Under the pieces are notes generated by a model, which made no database searches, had not been told where the DNA came from, and was given only the letters and a program-made list of their open reading frames with translations. This document shows positions 18,405-28,209 of a stretch of 64,000 nucleotides of DNA, piece after piece (the first letter of the stretch is position 1; the number at the start of each line of letters is the position of its first letter). The position numbers and the translations under genes were made by a program. Origin of the DNA: Leifsonia aquatica H1aii (GTDB lineage: Bacteria > Actinomycetota > Actinomycetes > Actinomycetales > Microbacteriaceae); the NCBI RefSeq assembly GCF_000633535.1, contig NZ_AYMR01000004.1, positions 62,001 through 126,000 on the forward strand, read 5' to 3'.

Positions 18405-19744
18405 GTCGCGAGCCGTTTCGCCAGACTGTGCTTGAGGTCCTCCAGATAGCCGATGGTGAGCACGCTCAGGTCGGCGACTCGGCGCAGAGACGGCACCGCG
18501 CCCGCGTCGCAGACGATGGCGACCACGTCGACGCCCAGCGGGAAGTGCGCGGCAGCGGCCCGCAGCTGGCCCGCAGTCGGGCTGGAACCGGCGATCAGGA
18601 ATGCGATCGACGTTCCGGCGGCGTCGTCGACCGCCACCCGCGCCAGCTCCGGCAGTCGCAATGCCGAGACGGAGGTCTCCACCCCGGCCAGATCGTCGAG
18701 CAGCCGGCCCCGGTTGACCGTGCTGAGCCGCCGGGCGTTGAGCACCATCCGTTTCGCGAAGTCGGGCGTCGCCGCGCTGGCGACGATCGAGACCGTACGC
18801 GAATCGAGCATGGCCCGCACGCCGAGCGAACCGGTCGCGCTGACGGCGAGCTCGAACTCCTCGTCCGAGGCGTAGTCCGACGCGGACAGGCTGAGCGCGA
18901 CGAGCAGATGGCTGCGTCGCGTCTCCTCGAACTGACGCACCATGTAGCTGCCGGTCTTCGCCGTGCTCTTCCAGTGGATGTAGCGGCGCTCGTCCCCGGG
19001 CTGGTACTCGCGGAGAGCGTGGAAGGCGATGTCGCTGGCCGTCAGATCGCGCGTCGGCGCACCTTCCAGGTCCCGGACGAACCCCGTGCTCATGCTCGGG
19101 ATGGCGACGGTCTGCGGGTGCACGAACAGGTCGAGGGACTCGGCCCAGACGACCTCTCGACGCAACAGGCCCAGCGGATCCGCACGGACGGTCCGCACGG
19201 GTCCGATCGCGACGACGCCGCGGCGGGCCGTCGGGACGACGAAGACGTCGGCGTGCTCCTCGCCGGCGGCGAGGGCCGGCGACGCGAACTCGGCGAGGCC
19301 GTCGCCGACCGGGACTTCGATCCGCACCCCGGGCAACCGGCGTCGGCCGGGGTTGCGCACGGCGACCTCCCCCGGCGCCCGGTCGCCGACGACGACCCGG
19401 TTGGACGGCAACGAGAGCCCGACGTCGAACGCGATCCGACCGGCGAGGTACCCCGTGGCGATCACCAGGAGGGCCAGAGCGGTCCAGCCGGCGACGACCG
19501 CCTCGGTCCACCCGAGGACGTACCCGCCGACCAGGGCCAGGACCACCACGGCGGCGAGCGACCAGCCGAGGGGCGTGACCACCGTGCCGACACGGCGGGC
19601 GACCCGGGCGACGGCGGAGCCGACCATCGACGCGGTGCGCACGATCCAGACGATGGCGTCGGCCAGCACCCCTTCGCGCTCGCCGACGATGCGCGCGCGC
19701 GCGTTGGTGAGCTCGGCGGGGGTTCGTGTGACGGTGCTGGTCAC
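18401..19744 (-). CDS. DUF58-domain membrane protein
   Basis: 447 residues. Two membrane helices at about 55-100 are followed by a beta-rich region and a DUF58 domain carrying the signature REYQPGDERRYIHW then KSTAKTGSYMVRQFEETR (about residues 245-275), then a VWA-like C-terminal fold. DUF58 proteins nearly always accompany MoxR ATPases and are thought to be their targets or adaptors. Both ends overlap neighbours by 4 nt: the start with the MoxR stop, the stop with the TgpA-like start. Confidence 0.92.
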   Translation of the reverse strand: MTSTVTRTPAELTNARARIVGEREGVLADAIVWIVRTASMVGSAVARVARRVGTVVTPLGWSLAAVVVLALVGGYVLGWTEAVVAGWTALALLVIATGYLAGRIAFDVGLSLPSNRVVVGDRAPGEVAVRNPGRRRLPGVRIEVPVGDGLAEFASPALAAGEEHADVFVVPTARRGVVAIGPVRTVRADPLGLLRREVVWAESLDLFVHPQTVAIPSMSTGFVRDLEGAPTRDLTASDIAFHALREYQPGDERRYIHWKSTAKTGSYMVRQFEETRRSHLLVALSLSASDYASDEEFELAVSATGSLGVRAMLDSRTVSIVASAATPDFAKRMVLNARRLSTVNRGRLLDDLAGVETSVSALRLPELARVAVDDAAGTSIAFLIAGSSPTAGQLRAAAAHFPLGVDVVAIVCDAGAVPSLRRVADLSVLTIGYLEDLKHSLAKRLAT

Positions 19745-20712
19745 ACGGCGGCCCGATCGCTCGGCGGCGGCACCTCGATGAGCAGCTGGCCGATCACGCT
19801 CGAGGCCGACACGCCCTCGAACTCGGCCTCGGGGTCGAGCACCAGACGGTGCGCGAGCACGGGTTCGGCCAGCGCCTTCACGTCATCCGGCGTGACGTAG
19901 TAGCGGCCGCCGGATGCCGCGAGCGTCTTCGCCGTCCGCACCAGCGCGAGGGCGCCGCGCACGCTCACGCCGAGACGGACCTCCTCGGCGCTCCGGGTGG
20001 CGTCCACCAGGCGCGCCACATAGTCGTTGATGGTCGCGTCCACGTGCACGCCGCGCGCCATCGTCGCCATCTCCACGACCGTCGCCGCAGACACCACCTC
20101 CGGCACGACCACCTCGTGGGCGCGGTGCTCGGCTCCCTCGAGGATCCGCAGGGTCGCCTCGTGGTCGGGGTAGCCGATCGACGCCTTCATCAGGAACCGG
20201 TCGAGCTGCGCCTCGGGCAGCCGGTACGTGCCCGCCTGCTCGATCGGGTTCTGGGTCGCGATCACCATGAACGGCGCGGAGACGGTGTGGCGCACGCCGT
20301 CCACCGTGACCTGCTGCTCCTCCATCACCTCCAGCAGCGCGGACTGCGTCTTCGGGCTGGCCCGGTTGATCTCGTCGGCCAGGACGATGTTCGCGAAGAT
20401 CGGCCCCCGGTGGAACTCGAACGCGCCCGAGCGCTGGTCGTAGATGTTCACGCCCGTGATGTCTCCGGGGAGCAGATCGGGGGTGAACTGGATCCGGTTC
20501 GTCGAACCGCGCACGCTCTCCGCGATCGCGCGGGCGAGCGAGGTCTTGCCCGTCCCCGGGACGTCCTCGAGCAGCAGGTGGCCCTCGCTGAGCATCGCCG
20601 TGAGCGCCAGCCGGATCACATGGGACTTGCCCAGCAGGACGCGGTCGATGTTCTGCACCAGCCGGTCGAACACGCCTGCGAACCAGGTGGCCTGCTCGGG
20701 GGTCATCGTCAT
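19741..20712 (-). CDS. MoxR-family AAA+ ATPase
   Basis: 323-residue cytoplasmic AAA+ chaperone-like ATPase. Walker A VPGTGKT (Lys56), MoxR-typical FTPDLLPGDITG and EFHRGPIFANIVLADEINRA (Walker B Asp113-Glu114), the sensor ATQNPIEQAGTY and an arginine-finger region EAQLDRF are present; the lid domain is C-terminal. MoxR proteins remodel or mature partner proteins, often VWA/DUF58 proteins. The start ATG 20712 has GAGAGAGG 8 nt upstream; an in-frame ATG 6 nt later is possible. A 73-nt gap separates it from the giant surface protein gene, the only real gap in this run. Confidence 0.96.
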   Translation of the reverse strand: MTMTPEQATWFAGVFDRLVQNIDRVLLGKSHVIRLALTAMLSEGHLLLEDVPGTGKTSLARAIAESVRGSTNRIQFTPDLLPGDITGVNIYDQRSGAFEFHRGPIFANIVLADEINRASPKTQSALLEVMEEQQVTVDGVRHTVSAPFMVIATQNPIEQAGTYRLPEAQLDRFLMKASIGYPDHEATLRILEGAEHRAHEVVVPEVVSAATVVEMATMARGVHVDATINDYVARLVDATRSAEEVRLGVSVRGALALVRTAKTLAASGGRYYVTPDDVKALAEPVLAHRLVLDPEAEFEGVSASSVIGQLLIEVPPPSDRAAV

Positions 20713-20785
20713 GCGCGGGCCTCTCTCGGTGAGGGACGGGGAGCGGGCGACCGGGGGGCCCGGACATCAGTATGACGGCGCCGGC
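20713..20785 (-). promoter_or_regulatory. Gap between giant protein and MoxR genes
   Basis: 73 nt with a short GC palindrome (GGCGCC) just after the giant gene stop, a TACTGA hexamer (weak -10 candidate on the minus strand) and a GAGAGAGG ribosome site. It may hold a secondary promoter for the MoxR-DUF58-TgpA-FHA part. Confidence 0.3.
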
Positions 20786-23700
20786 TCATTGCATGCCCGA
20801 AGCGCTGTAGGAGGAGCTGTACGTGTCCCCGGCGTTCCGGGTCACGGAGATGACGAGTGCGGGATCCGGATCGCTCCCCGGTGCGACGCAGACGGCGGTC
20901 GAGCCGGCCGCGGGCATGTCCGCGGCATCCCCGCCGCAGCTGTACCGCACAGCCGAGTAGCCGTCGCCGGTCGGCCAGGCCGTCCAGCTGAACGTGCGCG
21001 TCGCGGCGTCGTACCGCTGGCCGCCGATCGCGGTGCTGACGGCGACGCCGAGCGGGAAGCCGCCCCCGGTCTGCGTCGTGCACAGCTGCGAGTTGTCGGA
21101 GTAGGTCTCGCAGATCCGCGTGATCCTGATCGCGAGTCTCATGCCGTAGTGGGGCCCGTTCGCCGCAGCCACGGTCCCGACCGTGCCGGAGAGCACCCCG
21201 CTGTCGATCGCCGTCCCGTCCTCGGTCGTCAGGGTGTAGGCGACCGAGGTGGTCGCGCCGCTGCCCTGCGCGTAGGAGACCCCGGTGAGGGAGAAGTCGA
21301 ACAGGCCGGGAGCACTGGAGACCAGCAGCGGGCTGGCAGAGACGCCGGTCACCTGGCCCGGAGCACGGCGCTGGGTGGCGGACACCACGGCGCTCGCGGT
21401 GCAGCCCTGGCCGTTGTACGCGTAGACGACGAAGTTGTACGTCTGGTTGGGCTGCAGCCCGCTGAAGTCGACGCTGCTCCCCTGCGTCTTCTTGAACGAG
21501 CCGGAGGTCGGGTCGATGTGCGGCACCGGCTGGCCGCTCTCGACGCCGGTGACCGAGCAGCTGGGCTGCGCGGACCCCTGGAACACCCCCGCGTAGTAGG
21601 CGGTGATCGCCTTGCCGTTGTCGGCGAAGACGTTCGGCCAGCTCAGGGTGGCCGTGCTGCCGTCCGCGGTGTTGGGCGATGCCGCCGGGGTGCCCGTGAC
21701 CACGGGCGCACCGGCCGGAACGCCGCTCGACTGCGTCTGGTTCCAGGTGGTGCGGCCCTGGTAGAACGCATTCCGCGCGGCGACGGTGATCCCGACGGAG
21801 ACCCCGTTGGCGAGGGTCCCGTCGGTCACGTTGAGCGAGTACGCGGTGCCGACGGCATCGGAACCCGAGACCTGGAGCGAGCTGGTCACACCCCCGACGG
21901 TCACGAGATACGAGGTGATCGGGCTGGCACCGGCCGCGTCGGCCGGCTTCGTCCAGACCACCCGCAGGCCCTTGTCGAGCGGCGTCGAACCGACGGAGGC
22001 GGGCGCGTTCGGGACGACGTCCGACCAGGTCGGCTCCGCGTACGCCGTCGGATCCGAGAGCCCGAGTGCGTTGCGCGCGCGCACGCTCAGCCGCACCGCG
22101 TTGTCCGGGCCGTTCCCGGGGGTCTCGATGGCGCACGTCGTCGTCGTGCAGGTGGTGGTCGACAGCGGCGCGCCGGTCGCGGCGGAGGTCATCGCGACCT
22201 CGAACCCGGTGATCGGCGCATTGTTGAAGGCGCCCGGGATCCAGCTGAGCGTCAGGCTGCGGTCCCCGATGGCGGAGATCTGGACATTCGACACCGCCGC
22301 CGGCCGGTCCTGCACCGAGATGGTGATCGTTCCCCAGGTGTAGCGGTCCGGATCCCCCGTGGCGTCGGCGACCTCGTACTGCAGGGTCGTGTCCGTCGGC
22401 GCCGCCGTGGCGGAGACCGTGACCGCGAGGGTCGAGTTGTCCGCGCTCGGGACGATGCTCACGCCGTCCGGCAGCGATCCGCCCAGTCCACGGACGGCGA
22501 GCACGCGCAGCGGCTTCCCGGGGAACGGGTTCGTCGCGGCGTCGTTGGCCAGCACGTCCACCCGCGTGGTCTGCCCGCGCGGCGCGACCACCCGGTCCGG
22601 CTGCGGGCTCGCGAGCGGTCGGGTCGAGGGCACGACGTTGATGTCGATGCGCCCGGCCTGGCCCGGATTGACGGCGTCCTTGACGCCGATCGAGATCGAG
22701 GGGGTCGCTCCCTTCGGCGTCCCGGCGGCGACCGAGATCGTCAGCTTCTGCCCGCTGAGGGAGGTCGAGACCCCCGCCGGCTGCGGGTTCTGCACCGAGA
22801 ACGTGAGCTCGCCCTGGTCCTTCGCGTAGGGGTAGCTCGTGAGCTTGGTGAGGTCGATCGTCTTGCTCTGCCCGGGCTCGAAGTCGATCAGGGCCCCGGT
22901 GAACACCGGCGGCTGGTTCTCTCGCGGTGTCACCTCGATCGGCAGGACGATCGTCGCCACGTTGCCCTGCGGGTCCGTCGCGCTCGACCCGTCCGTGACC
23001 TGGAACGAGATCGACGCGGGGCCGAAGTAGCGCGACGAGGAGGTGTACTGGAGGGCGTCCCCGCTGAGCACGAGGTCGTCGCCGTTGGCGTGCGTGGCGC
23101 GCACCGTGGCCGCGTCGGTCAGGCGCACCTTCCGCCCTCCGACCGCGACGATGTAGTCGTTGAGGCGGATGGTGAGTGACTTCTCGCTCACCACCGTGAG
23201 CTTCGGCGCCCCGCGCTTGACCTGCGGGAGGGCGTCGTCGTACCCGGGCACGTGCACGAACCCGTAGGCGACGACGGAGGGGTCCTCGGGGTTGGCGACC
23301 GCGAACGGCACGATCTGGCTCTTCGCACCGATGGTCACCCGCACCCACTTGGCCGAGGTGACCTGCGCGCTGTCGCCGTAGCCGGGCACCACGGACAGCT
23401 TCAGCGTCGAGACGGCGCCGTCGGCGAAGAAGACGTTCGCGAGCACGTTCACGTCGACGTGGTCCTTGCCCAGGATGTCGGACAGGCCGAGGGTCGTATC
23501 GTCGACGATCGGGCGCGCGGGCGGGGCGTTCGGGTCGACCGTGACCCGGAGGAACGCCTGACTGGTGCCGCCCCGCTCGTTCTGGATCGTGTACAGGAAG
23601 CCGTAGACGCCCTGCTTCTGCGGAGCAGCGACGACCACGATGTCTCCGCTGACCTTCGCCTTCGCTGCGCCGTCGAGCGAGGTGACCGCCGTCACCGACA

Positions 23701-26700
23701 GCGGGCTGCCGTCGGGATCGCTGTCGTTGGCGAGCACCTGCACGCTGAGGGTCTTGCCGGGACGGGTGGTGACGTCGTCCTCCACCGCCACCGGGTTGCG
23801 CGCGCCTTCGACCCGAGCCGCGATGCCCACCCGGACGGTGCCCGTCGCCCGCGCGCCGAGCGCGTCGACGACGGCGTACGTGAACGAGTCGGTGCCGGCG
23901 GCGTAGTCGCCGGCCTGGAAGTCCATCCAGTCGGGGCCGGAGGCGATCACCGCCCCCTTCTGCGGGTTGGTCTCCTGCCCGACGAACTGCACCGAGTCAC
24001 CGTCCGGGTCGATGCCGGAGAGCGGGATGGTGATCCGCACCACGTCGCCGGCGAGCACGCGCGCCGTCACCGTCTTGGGCACCGGCGGATTGTTGGTGGC
24101 GGCGTCGCGCTCCCGCACCGCGATCGTCACCTGAGCCGTCGCCCACTGGCCGTCCTCGCCGAACACTTTGTAGGCGGCCGTGTAGTTGCCCGGCTTCGTC
24201 GGCGCCAGGTAGCGCAGGTGATCCCCGCTGGCGAAGAGCAGACCCGCGCCGGCGGGCAGCGGCGAGGCCAGCGTCGGGTCGAGGGTGAGCTTGTCGCCGT
24301 CGGGTTGCACGTCGTTGGCCAGCACCGGGATGTCCACCACGTCGCCCACGCGCACCGCGACCGAGTCCGGGGCCGCGATCGGCGGCTGGTGGACCGTTAG
24401 CGGGGGCAGCTGCACCACGGTGACGGTCCCCGTGGTGTCGGCGAGACCGTTGCTGAGCCGGTAGTGGAAGTCGACCGGGGCGGCCAGCGGACGGCTCAGG
24501 GTGACCCGCAGCGTGCGCTGCTGCAGCACCTGCACGTGCACCCCGGTGCTCGCGTCGGGCTCGGTGGACCCGGTCACCAGGAGCACGCCGCCGGAAGGGT
24601 CGATGTCGGTCGAGAGCACGTCCACGTCCTGGGTCGACTGCTCCCGGATGAACGCGGTGTGCGGCACGGCGATGGGAGCGGTCTTCGCTCCGGGCGGTGC
24701 CTTCACCTCGACGCGGACCAGCCCGGTCGTGGTGACGACCCCATCCGTCACCGAGTACTCGATGTTGTGCGTGCCCGGTTGATCGGAGTCGAATCGGAAC
24801 GTCCCACCCTGGTAGTCGGGCGTGATCGTCGCGTCCGCCTTGGTCGGCACCGTCGCCAGGCGCACGGTCCCGTTCCCGCCGCGCACGTGGTCGAGCGGCC
24901 GGATCGTCACCTCCTGTCCCTCGTACGCGAGCACGGCGAAGGGATCGGCGATGATCGGCACCTGCCCGGGCGGGCGCACGGTGACGGCGAGCAGCCCGGT
25001 GCCCTCGGCGCGGCCGTCGGAGAGCACCAGGGCGACGTCCTTGAGGTCTCCCCCCTCCCCGTGGTCCGAGAAGGCGACCTGGCCCTGGGGCGTGTACGTG
25101 ACGGTGTCCGGGGCGGGGACGCTCGCACCCGCCAGGTAGAACGAGTCGCCATCCGGGTCGTAGCAGTCGCCCAGGACGGAGGCCGTCACCCGGCCTCCGG
25201 TCTGCACGACGGCCTTGGCGTTGCGGACGCACACCGGGGGCGAGTTCTCCTCCGGTGTGCGCACCGTCACCACCACGTGCGCCGTCGCCGTCCCGCCGCG
25301 TCCGTCCGAGATCGTGTAGTCGAAGCCGATCGTGCCGGTGGCGGTGTCCGGGAGCGAGATCTGCAGCTGCTGGTCCGCGTTGGTCAACTGGATCACGCCC
25401 TGGTCCGGCGGGATCGCCGTGAACGAGTCGATGGTCAGCACGTCGCCGTTGGGGTCGTAGTCGTTCAGCAGCACCGGCAGTGGGGTCACGCGACCCGGGC
25501 GCGCGCCGAACTGGTCGTCGACGGCGACCGGAGGCTGCTCCTGCTTCTCGAACTGCGGGGCCGTGTCCTGCTTCGACTGGTCGACGAGCTCCTGGGTGGT
25601 CTTCTTGGCGACCAGCTCGTCCCAGTTGTCGATGCGGGTGTTCCCGCTCTGCACCGCCCAGGAGACTCCCGAGCGGATGTCGTTGAGCAGGACCCGGTCG
25701 CCGTTCGCCCGGAAGGCGAGCGTCGCGGCCGCCGGGACGTCGCCGAGGGTGGAGGCCTCGCCCGCACCGCCGGAACCGCACGACCGCCAGGACCGGCCGC
25801 CGTTCCAGCCCGCGTAGGTGCAGTCTCCGACGGTCACCGGGGCGGCCGCCGCTCCGCTCGCCGACGCATACGGGGTGCTGCTCGCGCCGCCGTCCAGCGG
25901 CACGCGGACCACACCGCTCGTGGTGCCGATCCAGACGGCGTCGCCCGTGGACGACGGCTGCTGCAGCACCGGGTCCGAGCTCGCGTCGAGACGCGAGGAC
26001 AGGCTCACGGACCGGCCGTCCAGCCAGAGCCGTCGCTCGTCCGGGTCGAGCAGCGCCCAGTGCCCGGCGACGGAGGTCACCGAGACGTTCGCACCGTCGC
26101 CGCTCGTCGCGACCTTCGTCGTGGTGGTGGACGGTTCGTTCCCGCTCAGCTCGATCCGCACGACGGAGCGGGTCGAAGGCTGGTAGGTGACGAGCGCGCC
26201 GGACGGATCCATCGCCGCGACGGTGCGCCCGCCGAGGTCGACCGTGGCCGCGGACCCGGAGTTGAACTGGTCGAGCTGTCCCACCGTGGTGAGCCAGAGC
26301 TGTCCGGTCGTCTGCGAGAGGAGCGCGACCCGGTCACCGGCGAGGAAGACCTCCGGCGACCGCGGCGGCAGCGCGACCGACTTGCCCGCCTCCGCCGTCG
26401 CCGGGTCGACGACGGCCACCGTGTTGGCCTCGCGGTCGATCAGCAGCACGTTCTCGCCGTCCTGCACCACATCCAGCGCCTCGCCGGTCCCCGCGACCAC
26501 GGAGTTGAGCTTGTCGATCTCGGTGTTGGCGCGCCCGACCGCCTTCTTCGTGTCGCTGGCGACCCACACCGACGCGTCGTCGAGCTGCAGGTGCTGGGCG
26601 CTGTAGCCTCCCGACACCACCGCGAGAGTCGTCACCAGGGCGGCCACCACCGTGCCGCTCAGCGCCGTGGCGGCGATCGATTTGTGGGCCGCGACCCACG

Positions 26701-26725
26701 TCCAGGCGGCGCCGAGCCGGCTCAC
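20786..26725 (-). CDS. Giant membrane-anchored protein with Ig-like/cadherin-like and FnIII repeats
   Basis: 1979-residue cell-surface protein. A short cytoplasmic N-terminus and one helix (about 18-40) leave almost everything outside the cell. Residues about 45-390 look like a beta-propeller or similar repeat region (VLLIDREANTVAVVD). About 400-1475 hold many Ig-like/cadherin-like units, most marked by a VLANDxxPDG-type motif (near 417, 515, 702, 802, 902, 995, 1092, 1390), the kind of acidic loops that often bind calcium. About 1475-1860 hold fibronectin III domains. There is no LPXTG sorting signal. The GTG at 26725 overlaps the kinase stop (GTGA), fixing the start although the frame is open upstream. 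Likely an adhesin or envelope-spanning sensor partner; function unproven. Confidence 0.87.
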   Translation of the reverse strand: MSRLGAAWTWVAAHKSIAATALSGTVVAALVTTLAVVSGGYSAQHLQLDDASVWVASDTKKAVGRANTEIDKLNSVVAGTGEALDVVQDGENVLLIDREANTVAVVDPATAEAGKSVALPPRSPEVFLAGDRVALLSQTTGQLWLTTVGQLDQFNSGSAATVDLGGRTVAAMDPSGALVTYQPSTRSVVRIELSGNEPSTTTTKVATSGDGANVSVTSVAGHWALLDPDERRLWLDGRSVSLSSRLDASSDPVLQQPSSTGDAVWIGTTSGVVRVPLDGGASSTPYASASGAAAAPVTVGDCTYAGWNGGRSWRSCGSGGAGEASTLGDVPAAATLAFRANGDRVLLNDIRSGVSWAVQSGNTRIDNWDELVAKKTTQELVDQSKQDTAPQFEKQEQPPVAVDDQFGARPGRVTPLPVLLNDYDPNGDVLTIDSFTAIPPDQGVIQLTNADQQLQISLPDTATGTIGFDYTISDGRGGTATAHVVVTVRTPEENSPPVCVRNAKAVVQTGGRVTASVLGDCYDPDGDSFYLAGASVPAPDTVTYTPQGQVAFSDHGEGGDLKDVALVLSDGRAEGTGLLAVTVRPPGQVPIIADPFAVLAYEGQEVTIRPLDHVRGGNGTVRLATVPTKADATITPDYQGGTFRFDSDQPGTHNIEYSVTDGVVTTTGLVRVEVKAPPGAKTAPIAVPHTAFIREQSTQDVDVLSTDIDPSGGVLLVTGSTEPDASTGVHVQVLQQRTLRVTLSRPLAAPVDFHYRLSNGLADTTGTVTVVQLPPLTVHQPPIAAPDSVAVRVGDVVDIPVLANDVQPDGDKLTLDPTLASPLPAGAGLLFASGDHLRYLAPTKPGNYTAAYKVFGEDGQWATAQVTIAVRERDAATNNPPVPKTVTARVLAGDVVRITIPLSGIDPDGDSVQFVGQETNPQKGAVIASGPDWMDFQAGDYAAGTDSFTYAVVDALGARATGTVRVGIAARVEGARNPVAVEDDVTTRPGKTLSVQVLANDSDPDGSPLSVTAVTSLDGAAKAKVSGDIVVVAAPQKQGVYGFLYTIQNERGGTSQAFLRVTVDPNAPPARPIVDDTTLGLSDILGKDHVDVNVLANVFFADGAVSTLKLSVVPGYGDSAQVTSAKWVRVTIGAKSQIVPFAVANPEDPSVVAYGFVHVPGYDDALPQVKRGAPKLTVVSEKSLTIRLNDYIVAVGGRKVRLTDAATVRATHANGDDLVLSGDALQYTSSSRYFGPASISFQVTDGSSATDPQGNVATIVLPIEVTPRENQPPVFTGALIDFEPGQSKTIDLTKLTSYPYAKDQGELTFSVQNPQPAGVSTSLSGQKLTISVAAGTPKGATPSISIGVKDAVNPGQAGRIDINVVPSTRPLASPQPDRVVAPRGQTTRVDVLANDAATNPFPGKPLRVLAVRGLGGSLPDGVSIVPSADNSTLAVTVSATAAPTDTTLQYEVADATGDPDRYTWGTITISVQDRPAAVSNVQISAIGDRSLTLSWIPGAFNNAPITGFEVAMTSAATGAPLSTTTCTTTTCAIETPGNGPDNAVRLSVRARNALGLSDPTAYAEPTWSDVVPNAPASVGSTPLDKGLRVVWTKPADAAGASPITSYLVTVGGVTSSLQVSGSDAVGTAYSLNVTDGTLANGVSVGITVAARNAFYQGRTTWNQTQSSGVPAGAPVVTGTPAASPNTADGSTATLSWPNVFADNGKAITAYYAGVFQGSAQPSCSVTGVESGQPVPHIDPTSGSFKKTQGSSVDFSGLQPNQTYNFVVYAYNGQGCTASAVVSATQRRAPGQVTGVSASPLLVSSAPGLFDFSLTGVSYAQGSGATTSVAYTLTTEDGTAIDSGVLSGTVGTVAAANGPHYGMRLAIRITRICETYSDNSQLCTTQTGGGFPLGVAVSTAIGGQRYDAATRTFSWTAWPTGDGYSAVRYSCGGDAADMPAAGSTAVCVAPGSDPDPALVISVTRNAGDTYSSSYSASGMQ

Positions 26726-28152
26726 GACCCGCCGCCCCGCTCGACGCACTTCTGCCCGCTGGGGGACCCGGTCCTGCCGTCGCGGTTCACCGTGACGGTC
26801 ACGCACACCGTCTGCCCGGCGCGGGCATCCACCCGGAACTCCGTGGAGCGCTGGCTCGACGGCGGCTGGTCGTCGACCGCGACCTGGTACACGTCCCCGG
26901 ATTGCAGTCCGGGGTCGCTCCAGCCGAAGACGATCGTGCTGCCGTCGACCCGGCCGCTGAGATCGCGCACCGCCGGGATGTCGTCGGAGGCGCCGGCGCG
27001 CACCAGCACGATGGACGCCATCACTCCGAGCACGACGACGAGCACCGAGCACGCGACGAGCGACAGGACCAGGGCGCGCGAGGTGCGACGCGGCGTCACC
27101 GGACCCGTGCCCGGAGCGCTCCCGGCGCTCTCCCGTCCACCGGTGCGGATGGGCGTGCGTGTCGACGCCGTCGCGGCGGGGGCCCGCCGACGACGCCGCG
27201 TGGTCCCCGACGGGTCGACGGCCACGACTCCCTTGACGCGCGTCCGGTCCTCCGGGTTCCCCGCGATCGCGAGGGCCCAGTCGTCCGTCGCGACCTCGAT
27301 CGGTGTCTGCGGCAGCCCGAGCTCCTGCTCGACCGCCTGGAGCTCGCGGATGAACTCGAGCACGCTCCGCTGCCGCTGGGAGGGGCGTCGCGCCATCGAG
27401 CGCAGCAGCAACTGCTCCAGCCGGGGCGGGACATCCGGACGATCCAGCGGCTGCGGCCGCCCCTTGGTGATGCGGTGGATGAGCTCCGCCGAGGTGTTCT
27501 CCTTGCCGGGAGCCTCGAACGGCGAACGCCCGGCGACGAGCGAGTAGACCGTCGAGCCGAGCGACCAGACCTCGCTCGCGATCGTCCCGCTGGTCTCGTC
27601 GAGGAGGACCTCGGGTGCGGACCACGGGATGGAGAGGCCGATCGCCTCGGTGACGTCCGCCTCGCTCAGGGTCGCGGCGATGCCGAAGTCGCTCAGCACG
27701 GGGTGGCCGTAGGCCGTGGTCAGGATGTTGGAGGGCTTGATGTCGCGGTGCAGCACGCCGGCGCGATGCGCGGTCTCCACCGCGCTCGCGATGCGCACCC
27801 CGACGCTCAGCGCCTCCGCGACCGGGAGGGGTTCGCTCCGGTAGCGTTGCCCGATCGCCGACGAGCACAGCTCCATCACCAGGTAGGGGCGCCCGTCACC
27901 CGAGACGCCGGCCTGGTAGACGGTGAGGATCGACGGGTGGGTGCTGAGTTGGGCCATGAGGTTCGCCTCGGCCTGGAACATCTGCTTCACCTGGCTGGTG
28001 ACGACCTCGGCGAGCATCACCTTCACCGCGACCTGACGGCGCGGGAGGTTCTGCTCGTACAGGAACACGTCGGCGAAGCCGCCGGACCCGAGCACCCGGA
28101 CGTACGAGAAGCCGGGGAGGTTCGGCGGCTGGGACGGCAAGCGCCGGGCCAA
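26722..28152 (-). CDS. Membrane Ser/Thr protein kinase with extracellular FnIII-like domain
   Basis: 476-residue Hanks-type kinase. Glycine loop GSGGFADVF (22-30), catalytic Lys44 in VAVKV, HRDIKPSN (135-142, Asp137), DFG (155-157) and SIPWSAPE are intact, so it should be active. A basic linker leads to one membrane helix (about 364-391) and an extracellular domain of about 85 residues with FnIII-like strands and two cysteines, not PASTA repeats. The start is TTG at 28152, supported by a strong GGAGGAG 4 nt upstream; no ATG is available nearby. Its stop overlaps the giant protein start, so kinase and surface protein are translationally coupled, suggesting they act together. Confidence 0.93.
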   Translation of the reverse strand: MARRLPSQPPNLPGFSYVRVLGSGGFADVFLYEQNLPRRQVAVKVMLAEVVTSQVKQMFQAEANLMAQLSTHPSILTVYQAGVSGDGRPYLVMELCSSAIGQRYRSEPLPVAEALSVGVRIASAVETAHRAGVLHRDIKPSNILTTAYGHPVLSDFGIAATLSEADVTEAIGLSIPWSAPEVLLDETSGTIASEVWSLGSTVYSLVAGRSPFEAPGKENTSAELIHRITKGRPQPLDRPDVPPRLEQLLLRSMARRPSQRQRSVLEFIRELQAVEQELGLPQTPIEVATDDWALAIAGNPEDRTRVKGVVAVDPSGTTRRRRRAPAATASTRTPIRTGGRESAGSAPGTGPVTPRRTSRALVLSLVACSVLVVVLGVMASIVLVRAGASDDIPAVRDLSGRVDGSTIVFGWSDPGLQSGDVYQVAVDDQPPSSQRSTEFRVDARAGQTVCVTVTVNRDGRTGSPSGQKCVERGGGS

Positions 28153-28156
28153 GTGG

Positions 28157-28163
28157 CTCCTCC
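28157..28163 (-). promoter_or_regulatory. Strong Shine-Dalgarno that fixes the TTG start of the kinase
   Basis: GGAGGAG on the minus strand, 4 nt before the TTG at 28152. Confidence 0.7.
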
Positions 28164-28203
28164 GTTCAGCGTCGAGGACGTCCGCGGGTGCGAGCGTTTC
28201 CCA

Positions 28204-28209
28204 ATTGTA
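28204..28209 (-). promoter_or_regulatory. -10 element for the kinase/giant protein unit
   Basis: TACAAT on the minus strand, a near-perfect -10, 51 nt before the start codon. No good -35 at 16-18 nt. It begins a transcription unit separate from the phosphatase upstream. Confidence 0.5.

Noticed and set aside
18428-19900. 490-codon plus-strand frame opposite DUF58
   Set aside because: Shadow frame; DUF58 on the other strand has clear family motifs and coupled ends.
24464-27547. 1027-codon plus-strand open frame opposite the giant protein and kinase
   Set aside because: Mirror frame of a high-GC coding region; composition is dominated by Arg, Gly, His and Val with no domain motif and no ribosome site.
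26726-27868. N-terminal extension of the giant protein frame upstream of 26725
   Set aside because: It overlaps the kinase in another frame and lacks protein character; the GTGA-coupled start gives a normal signal anchor.
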